DNA of 64,000 nucleotides from Aquanectria penicillioides. Taxonomy: Eukaryota > Ascomycota > Sordariomycetes > Hypocreales > Nectriaceae. How positions within the stretch are numbered: position 1 is the stretch's first letter; the number at the start of each line of letters is the position of its first letter. The notes beneath the pieces are model-generated. The model was not told where the DNA came from and made no database searches. It worked only from the letters and a program-made list of their open reading frames with translations. The DNA lies in the NCBI GenBank assembly GCA_003415625.1, contig PYIU01000004.1, forward strand, positions 2,170,001-2,234,000. The letters are read 5' to 3'. The translations under genes were made by a program, and so were the position numbers. Positions 55,846-64,000 of the stretch are shown piece after piece.

Positions 55846-58800
55846 ATGGCTACCGTGCGTGGCACGGAGCACACCAAGTCAGTGAATCACTGTTGCGCCG
55901 GATCAAGCGGGTGCTAACTTCGTATCCGACAGGACCGATCAGGAGCTTGCGGTCAACATTCGAAAAGCCATCAACCCCGAAGAGATTTCCCCCAAGCGCA
56001 AGCATGTGCGAGCCTGCATTGTTTACACTTGGGACCACAGAGCCTCCGCCGCCTTCTGGGCTGGCATAAAGGTGTACGTTAAGCTGGCTCCTCGAGAACA
56101 TCCGCTCGCCGTTGCTAACAGAGCCGTCATGACAGTCAACCGATCCTTGCCGATGAAGTCCAAACATTCAAAGCCCTCATTACGATCCACAAAGTCCTAC
56201 AAGAAGGTCACCCTAGTGCCCTAAAGGATGGAATGGCAAACCGGGGCTGGATTGACAGTCTCCATCGTGGGATGTCAGGAGAGGGAATGCGCGGTTACGG
56301 ACCATTGATTCGCGAATACGTCTTTTACCTTCTTGCGAAACTCTCTTTCCATCACCAGCACCCTGAATTCAACGGAACGTTCGAATATGAGGAGTATCTG
56401 AGCTTGAAGGCCATCAATGATCCCAATGAAGGATACGAGACCATTACTGATCTCATGGTGCTGCAAGACAAGATCGAGCAATTCCAGAAGCTTATTTTCT
56501 CACATTTCCGAAACGTTGGAAACAACGAGTGCCGTATTGCAGCCCTGGTTCCCCTGGTTCAAGAAAGCTATGGTATTTACAAGTTCATCACCAGCATGCT
56601 TCGTGCCATGCACTCAAGTTAGTGACCATCGTATCTCCGATTGGAAAGAGCACACACGCTAATGATAAGCAGTGACTGGAGACGACGACGCATTGCAGCC
56701 CCTCCGAGAGCGATACGATGCTCAACATTACCGACTTGTCAAATTCTACTACGAGTGTTCAAACCTCCGATACCTGACAAGTCTGATCACAATCCCGAAG
56801 CTGCCTCAAGACCCTCCCAACCTCCTGGCTGAAGACGACGATGCGCCTGCTCTGCCCGCTCGACCGAAGCAGGAGATCGAACGAAAGCCGTCCCCCCTCG
56901 AGAACCCAAGAATGACGAACCCGACGAGATGTCCGAGTTCTGGAAGAGCGAGCTGGATCGCCAGAACCGAGAGTATGAAGAGCAGCAGCGTATTCTCGAG
57001 GAGCGTCAACAGCAAGCCCTATTGGCACAACAACAAGCTCAGCTTCAGGCCCAGCGAGAATTTGAGGATCAACAGCGTGCTCTGATGGAGCAACAGCAGC
57101 GAGAACAGGAGGCTCTTCTCGCCCAGCAGGCGCAATGGCAGACCCAGGGTCGTCTTGCTGAGTTGGAACGTGAAAACTTGAATGCCAGAGCTCAGTACGA
57201 GCGAGACCAGCTCATGCTCCAGCAGTACGACCAGCGTGTTAAGGCTCTAGAGGGTGAGCTGGCCCACCTCCAGAGCAGTCTCGGTCAGCAGATGTCGAGC
57301 AAGGATGATCAGATTCAGGCTCTGCAGGAGCAGGTCAACACTTGGAGGACTAAGTACGAGGCTTTGGCCAAGCTTTACTCTCAGCTTCGACACGAACACC
57401 TTGATCTCCTGCAGAAATTCAAGTCTGTTCAGCTGAAGGCGGCCAGTGCTCAGGAGGCCATTGAGCGACGAGAGAAGCTGGAGCGCGAGATCAAGACCAA
57501 GAACCTGGAGCTTGCTGACATGATTCGTGAGCGTGACCGCGCCCTCCATGACAAGGACCGCCTCAACGGCACCAACAAGGACGAGGTTGAGAAGCTCAGA
57601 CGTGAGCTCCGCCTCGCCTTGGACAAGGCCGACAACCTGGAGCGCAGCAAGGGCAACGAGCTATCTACCATGCTCGCCAAGTATAACCGTGAGATGGCTG
57701 ACCTCGAAGAGGCCCTTCGTAACAAGTCCCGGGCCTTGGAAGATGCCCATGGCAAGCTCCAAGACGGCAGCTCCGATCTGGAGCAACTGCTACGGGACAA
57801 GGAGGAGGAGCTTGAGGTTTACAAGGCTGGCATGGACCAAACTCTCCTGGAGCTCAGCGAGCTTCAGCAGAACCAAGGCGCGACTGATTCGGCTCTAGAT
57901 GGCCAGATTGATGCTCTAATTATGGCGAATCTGGACAAGATTAACGACATCATCGACTCGGTCCTTCAGGCTGGAGTCGCACGCGTCGACGATGCGCTCT
58001 ACGAGCTGGACTCGTCCATGCAGGCTGGTAACCAGAACGCTTCACCTTCATATGTGCTGTCCCAGATTGAGAAGGCATCTGCCAGCGCTATGGAGTTTGC
58101 TACGGCTTTCAACAACTTCATTGCCGATGGTCCCAACAGCACGCACGCCGAGCTGATCAAGAACATCAACGTCTTTTCGGGAGCCATCGCAGATGTGTGC
58201 AGCAACACCAAGGGTCTGACCCGCCTTGCCACCGACGACAAGAAGACGGATTCATTGATGAATGGTGCTCGACAGTCGGCACAGTCGACTGTTCAGTTTC
58301 TCCGTGGGCTGCAGAGCTTCCGACTTGAGGGTATGGACCCTCTGCAGAAGACAGACGTGGTCATCAACAGCAACAACGACGTGCAGATGAACCTTCAGAA
58401 GCTCAACAAGCTCGTCGAAGCCTTTGCTCCTGGTTTCGGCAAGTTGATGAACAACAAGGGCGACCTGGGCGACCTCGTCGACTCGGAACTGAGCAAGGCG
58501 GCCGATGCCATTGCCGCCGCGGCCGCTCGACTGGCCAAGCTCAGGAACAAGCCCCGAGATGGCTACTCTACCTACGAACTCAAGGTCCACGACTCGATCC
58601 TGGACGCAGCTACAGCCATAACAAACGCCATTACGCAACTAATCCGGGCGGCGACGAACACGCAGCAGGAAATCGTGCAAGCCGGCCGTGGATCGTCGTC
58701 TCGCACAGCCTTCTACAAGAAGAACAACCGATGGACAGAGGGACTCATCTCGGCGGCCAAGGCAGTGGCTTCGTCGACGAACACTCTTATCGAGACTGCC

Positions 58801-59293
58801 GATGGTGTCATCTCAAACCGCAACAGCCCGGAGCAGCTGATTGTCGCCTCCAACGACGTCGCAGCATCTACTGCTCAGCTCGTGGCGGCCAGCCGCGTTA
58901 AGGCGGGCTTCATGTCCAAGAGCCAAGAGAAGCTGGAGCAGGCCAGCAAGGGCGTGGGCGCGGCGTGCCGCGCGCTGGTGCGCCAGGTTCAGGCCTTGAT
59001 CAAGGAGCGAAGCCAGGAGGAGGATCAAGTGGACTACTCGAAGCTTGGAACGCACGAGTTCAAGGTCCGGGAGATGGAGCAGCAGGTAAGTGTCGATTCC
59101 AACATCCATCAGATGCCCCCATGTCCGGAGATGTGCGGCCGTAACGGCTGCCTGATTCGGCAAGGCGCCCAAGGTGATGAGGACGAAGCTAACGCCGCCA
59201 TGGCAGGTCGAGATCCTCCAATTGGAGAACTCATTGGCGGCCGCGCGGCATCGGTTGGGAGAGATGCGGAAGATTTCATACCAGGAGGAGTAG
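55846..59293 (+). CDS. SLA2: endocytic adaptor Sla2/End4 (frameshifted in this sequence)
   Basis: Links clathrin-coated membrane to actin during endocytosis at the cell cortex (Sla2/HIP1R family). Exons 55846-55877, 55933-56073, 56136-56617, 56673-59085 and 59207-59293. The ANTH lipid-binding domain covers about residues 11-275 (TDQELAVNIRKA, HVRACIVYTWDHR, KVQPILADEVQTFKALITIH, FITSMLRAMHSMTGDDD, KFYYECSNLRYLTSLITIPK). A long Gln/Glu-rich coiled coil follows (about 300-600), then the talin-type I/LWEQ actin-binding region (about 810-1040), ending QLENSLAAARHRLGEM and ISYQEE. The frame breaks at the six-C run 56892-56897 after KQEIERKPSP; one extra C continues into EPKNDEPDEMSEFWKSE and gives 1052 codons including stop. 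The first exon has only 11 codons. The last intron (121 bp) ends GGCAG. Confidence 0.94.
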
Positions 59294-62200
59294 AGCTAGG
59301 GCGAGTGGCGGTGTTTGGGCTGGCAAGGCTAGCCAGGCTAGCCGCGAGGGGATCAAGTGCGGACGGAATTAAACTGGTGCTTGCAAGAGACGACTGGGGA
59401 TTAGGGGCAAGGGACGAGGCGGCTGACAGAGCCGTGTACAGAACAGGACGAGACGGTGTAATTAAATTGAGGCGTCAGTTGCCTGGGCGGGGAAGGGTTG
59501 CTGTTGGTTTGTGCTCTGCCGAATCCCAGAACGAAGCCGTTTGTTTCTTCTTCTCTTGCAAAGCTCCAATCCCATCCAGTTCTTTCTTCCAATAACATAT
59601 GCCATGCCGTGAGTGCCCGTCACCAACCGCACGCTCGTACAATCCCCCAAGCGCGCTCCGGCGCCCCGGCTTCACCCCCCCTGCAAGAGCCTTGACATGG
59701 ATGTGAACAACAGGCCAGGCGAGCAGTCGATAGCGATCGCCCGAGATGGCGTAGTGTTTGCACACACCTTTCTTCTCAAAGCAGCAGCGCCGTGAACAAG
59801 ATTCAAACATGACCAGTCTCGCCCGCTGGTGGTTCTCGTTTACTCTCTTCGTCCCTACAAACGAACTCTAATGCTCTTGTGTTGATCATGCTTAACTCAC
59901 CGCGTTCTAATCGAAAAGCGTATCTGTTTCCTCAGCCTAGTGACTTTCGCCTTGTCGTCTATAATCAATCAGATGCCATACGGATACATGGGTGGTGAAC
60001 CCCAATTCTCTCCTGCGACACACGGCCTCGTCTGGCGACCAAAAAGAACCAAACAGATGAATAAGACAAGAGGCAGGATCTCGTGACTCGAGACGCAAGT
60101 ACATCGGCAACACTGTGGCTAGATGCTAGTTGAATTGGGATACGAAGTTGAGAATGTGCCAGTAGAGGGTCCTTGCTTGGCTGGATGGATGTAACATGGT
60201 CTGGTTTGCGCCTCCCTTCCAACCCAGATCGGCGTGTGCGAGATGAGCCACAAGTGACAGGTGTGATAGATGGGCATCACAATGCAAGAAGATTCCTACT
60301 CTGGCGGGGATCCCCGGTCCAAGTGCAAGCCATCTCTTCAGAGGGCTCGCCCAATTGCACCGTGGACATCCCAGACGTGTAGAAATGCGCGGTGCCACTG
60401 TCGACTAACATCAACAGCCGCAACCCCAACGACACCAACGACACCGAGCAGCTGGCTTGGCATTGGGAGCGGGCGTCGACATGGGGTAAGAGGAGGGGCA
60501 TGAGAATGAAGACGACGACGACGACGATGATGATGAAGGCGAAGAGAAAACAAACCAGCTGTTTCCCAATCGGGCAAACGAGATCAGGAACGCTCGGGGA
60601 AAAGTTTCGTCTAGCGTTCGTCTGGCAGCAAGGTTCGACAGCAGCAGAGTCAGGGCAAATCAGCTGGTCATAGCATTCTGCCCGCTGCGAGTCACAACGG
60701 CTGCGCCTTTTGGCCTTTGCTGTGTGTGCGTGTGAGCTTGCGCCCGTCGAGGTCCCCGCGTCGTCCCTGCGCTTCTTTGATGGCTGGTGGTCCCAGCGCC
60801 CACCCACCATGCGCCTCAAATGGCCATGGAGTATCGCGATCCCAGGTTTCGCACTTGCTGATGGTGTTGCCATTGTGAAGCAAACGGCCTCCGCGATGAG
60901 CTAGTCTCCAGCTAAGAAGAGCCTCTAATCGTAGTCAAGGCGGTTCAGGTTCAAGCCCTGTGATGCGGCGATGTCAGAGTTCTTTGGACGTCCGGCGTCC
61001 CCTCGTCACCTCATCCTCCGCCCCCCCCCGCACCCTCCGTCGCTCATGGCCCCGTGTCCCCGTGTCCCCCAGCCCGTGGAGGGTTAGCCGTATCACCGCT
61101 AGCAGAGATGGTGTAGTGGAGGAGAACACCTAAAGGGAAAACCAACGTCCACAGTCCGTGGCCCGTAGTCTCATACTACCCATGCAGGGGTCTGGCCAAC
61201 GTTGAGGGCATCCAAATGAAAAGTACGGCAAATGTGATATTCAATATTGCCAAGCCCCTGGGATATTGGCCATTGGCTACCCTTGTCCAGCTCGCCGATG
61301 CAGTTCCTGCTTCCCTGGCAGCCCTGCATGGCGTCGCGCATGACATTGTGCATGGAGGGCACTGCATGGTGTTGGCCATGCCGCGCAACATTTCGCATAG
61401 CGTAGAGCCTTTGCACACGACCCCTCGCAAGTCTCGCGACAACCGCCCGCGTTGGGAAACCCTGACGAGGTCTGTGATCCCCCTTCCTCTCCACGGCTTG
61501 TCCTTTGACGCATCAGCCCTACCTGCTGTAGGAACCACGAGGCAAGGGCTTGACCAACTGAAATGATGAGATGGCGCTGTTCGTGCAACTACGGAGCCCC
61601 ACCTCTGCAAGCCGTCAAACAAGCAACAAAACCGTCGTCCCTCCCAGCTCCCTCATTGCCCAATCCCCACTCCAAGTGGAAGCGGGGGGCGGGGGGGCAC
61701 GAGTCTAGGCTTGTGCGCAGTGGAGACAGTCACAAACGCTCTTCTCCAGCTTGTGGTCTTTGACTCTCTTTCGGCGTTCAGGCCGAAAGCCAAGCCTGAT
61801 GCCAAGTGAAGTGGAAACTCAAGCCATCAAGGGGGACGTGTCCAACCCGGTCCCCGGGACGGCGCAGATAAGGTTGATCAGCTGGAATCTTGGTCAATCT
61901 TGGCGACGGAGTAGCCGGCTGTCAGCGAAACAGATGGCGGCACACAAGATCGACAAGGTCTGGCTATGAGGGCGATAGAGGGAAGAGTCGATGTTTAGCC
62001 ACCACCACATTTCCCAGCCTTGTACGCCACCATGGTCTGGCGTACCAAGAAAGAAGAAAAAAAAAGGAAAAAAAAAAGAAGACAAAACAACAACAACAAC
62101 TTCAAGATGGGATGCTGACTGCATCTACGAGCACTCTAATTTCCCACTCCAAAATGTCTTGTGTCGGAGGTGCAGGGGGCGATGATACAGGGTAGGCATG

Positions 62201-63827
62201 TTGGCAAGGCCTGTTCATACCCATGTATCCAATCCATTCACCACCTCAGAAGCCTCTTTCCAGGGATCATGGGCTGCATGCCAAATATAGGAGAGACTCT
62301 GCTTGCTGGAATTCAGGATCGGCTTGATGTAGCGGGATGGATGGCTTCCGTCCATGTTGAACCTCCCTGGCTCGTGATCTGCCCCTCCCCAACTGCCAAA
62401 AGCGGAGTGCTCGATCCCGTTGCAAGGGCACTAATGCTCCAGATCAGATCCGATAAAGTGGAGTAAACGAACTCTCGGCGGCCTCTGTGTGGCTGCGGCA
62501 TGCACAGTGCAAGCACAGTATCCGATGGTGACGTTCCACAGCTCGAATCTCGGGTGAAGTTTGAGACTCTGAATCGGCGGCAAAGTTCTGCTCTTGGTGT
62601 GAGACTGTGTTTGCTGCTCCCTCCAAGTCCTAGGAAGGGGGCGTGCCTTCCGGGCGATTGAGACATTGAGCCATTCAAACACGGCGGGGACGCGGGCGGT
62701 GGTGGGGCGCCTCCTGCCCTCCTCCCTCTCCCACAAGCAGGCAAAGCAAGCAAAGCAGGCTCCATTCGCAGGTAGAGATACCTTAGGTAGGTAGGCACAT
62801 ACCTACCTACCTACCTAACTACTTCCCTGCGAGGTATTAGGCGTTAAGCAGAAGAGGTACCGGTACTGCACAGTTCGTCACAGAGGTACCGTAGGTCAGT
62901 TGGTGGTGGACATGTGCGACGTCAGAATACGAACTGGTTTTATCGCTGCTGGGCTTGGTGGCCGGGAGTTGAGCCTGATGGCTTGGCCCAACCCGCCTCA
63001 ATTGAACCAACGACTCTTCTAAGCTAGCTCTCAGCTTGCCTGCTACAGGCCTACAAGCTGTACCTGCTGCCGTGCAACAGCAACCCACCCCTCCCTTATG
63101 CCCCGTCTGACACCTGCGAGATTGATTCTCCTTCATTGCAGTGCCCCCCTCTGTCACCCATCCGGCCCGACCAGCCCGGGCCCCGGAAGGCAATCGTCAG
63201 CCTCAATATTTAGTGCGGCTCCACCTCTCGTGCACCGTGCAGCTCCCCACAAACCATCCCACAGTGTGCAATTCGACCACCCAAATCCAGGGTCTTTCCT
63301 GGTACGTATGTCTCGCCCGCCGTAGATCGCCGCAAACGCTAAATCTGACGTCCATCACTCCATACCTTGGCCTTCAACACTTGACTCCCACCTTGTCTTC
63401 TTCTCTGCCGCTGCGCTGCCAAGAAACGCCTCGCTGCGTCTCCGTGTCTGATTTGCCTTCCATGAAAATCCACTGTTCTCTTCCGGGCCTCTGATTTTGG
63501 CCCTGTTGTCTCGTTACCTGCACCCCTCCTCCATCCGCCTCGGACCACCCTGGCCCGCGCCTCAATCTCATTTTCATGCCAAGGGAATTGACCTTTCAGC
63601 CATCTCGTCAGAAAACTCAGAGCCTGAAGGTTATTACAGTATAGCGAGGTCACTTGAGGGATTAGGAGACGTTGATGTAGAATCAAATCAAATCATCTGG
63701 ATGCGTGCGCTAAGACACCACTACGTTCGATAGCTCCTCGGCCTTTCATTCCCTGTGTCTGATTCCAAACTCGCCAGTTTGGCAAAATTTCCATGTCCCA
63801 ATAGGTGCTAGCTCGACAAAACAGCAA
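59294..63827. other. gene-free region right of SLA2
   Basis: About 4.5 kb with no supported gene. Translations were read for a MAT alpha-box or HMG-box and neither was seen. It contains C/G runs (61021-61030, 61684-61698), an A-rich block (62046-62085) and an inverted repeat at 62784-62813. Frames here are short and overlap on opposite strands. Confidence 0.5.
62784..62813. repeat. perfect 12-base inverted repeat of TAGG/CCTA units
   Basis: Arms at 62784-62795 (TAGGTAGGTAGG) and 62802-62813 (its exact reverse complement), with a 6-base loop. Further CCTA units follow to 62817. A looser version of the same motif occurs at about 23556-23571. Confidence 0.75.
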
Positions 63828-64000
63828 TCAGCTCACGAAATGAAAATCATCTTCAGCTTCGTATGGATCGAGTGGGCCTTGATCATCCGCTGCTACGCGT
63901 TAGTTGGTTTGTTTTTCCAAATACAACGAATGAACGTACCTCTTTCGCCTTCTCCTTGAGTGTACCCCATCATAGAATCGATGTCGTATGGACTGTCGAC
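63828..64000 (-). CDS. 3' end of an unidentified gene (partial)
   Basis: Minus-strand gene running off the right edge. The last two exon pieces are 64000-63940 and 63892-63828, separated by a 47-bp intron with donor GTACGT, a CTAAC branch-like site and acceptor GCGTAG. Joined, they read VDSPYDIDSMMGYTQGEGER followed by AADDQGPLDPYEAEDDFHFV, then S and a TGA stop: an acidic C-terminal tail. The other two frames of the edge exon contain stops or do not join, which supports the model. I do not recognise the family from 41 residues. It converges on SLA2 and is the next gene toward the region where the mating-type locus might be expected. Confidence 0.55.

Noticed and set aside
59207..59595. An extended SLA2 C-terminus read without splicing
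   Set aside because: Splicing 59086-59205/6 restores the conserved Sla2 ending (QLENSLAAARHRLGEM), so the long read-through is not the main product.
60890..60980. A tRNA-like stretch containing GGTTCAAGCCC
   Set aside because: A T-arm-like element and a weak acceptor pairing exist, but the A-box lacks the GG of the D-loop and no sound anticodon arm forms.
59294..63827. MAT1-1 or MAT1-2 genes expected beside SLA2
   Set aside because: No alpha-box or HMG-box phrases were seen in any frame of this interval.
1..64000. CRISPR arrays, prokaryotic operons or intact transposons
   Set aside because: No regularly spaced direct repeats of the CRISPR kind, no transposase or reverse transcriptase motifs, and gene structure is clearly eukaryotic.

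Overview
The window looks like nuclear DNA of a filamentous ascomycete, most likely a hypocrealean Sordariomycete. Genes carry short GT-AG introns (about 50-120 bp), often with CTAAC-like branch sites. The recognisable proteins are typical fungal housekeeping genes, and G-to-A type nonsense changes in decayed copies suggest repeat-induced point mutation (RIP). I cannot name the species.

Left part (about 1-30.6 kb): gene-poor and accessory in character. It holds a badly decayed DUF6606/DUF3638/DUF3645-type giant-protein relic (6.4-10.2 kb), a possible decayed small secreted protein (4.9-5.7 kb, minus), an aminoglycoside-phosphotransferase-like relic with Trp-to-stop changes (21.4-22.3 kb), a protein-kinase relic (24.4-25.2 kb), and short interstitial telomere-like motifs (23.2 kb). 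Between these lie three intact genes: an unnamed coiled-coil protein (14.6-16.6 kb), the autophagy E2-like enzyme ATG3 (17.8-19.0 kb, minus) and the spliceosome factor CWC24 (19.9-20.9 kb, minus).

Right part (about 30.7-59.3 kb): a dense core block. In order: a Num1/ApsA-type cortical nuclear-migration protein with about 29 acidic/proline repeats and a PH domain; an unnamed coiled-coil protein; a TEX2/Nvj2-type SMP-domain lipid-transfer protein; REV3 (DNA polymerase zeta, minus) divergent from SLU7; RPS9 (minus) divergent from RPL21; and SLA2. As far as I recall, TEX2-REV3-SLU7-RPS9-RPL21-SLA2 is the conserved neighbourhood on one side of the mating-type (MAT) locus in hypocrealean fungi. No MAT gene was recognised in the 4.5 kb right of SLA2. 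A partial unidentified gene (minus) runs off the right edge.

The most consequential observation concerns sequence quality. Both REV3 and SLA2 are interrupted by what looks like one missing C in a run of six C's, and adding a single base restores an exact multiple of three in each. Two such events in conserved genes point to homopolymer error in the assembly rather than true pseudogenes. No convincing new system, tRNA, CRISPR array or intact transposon was seen.
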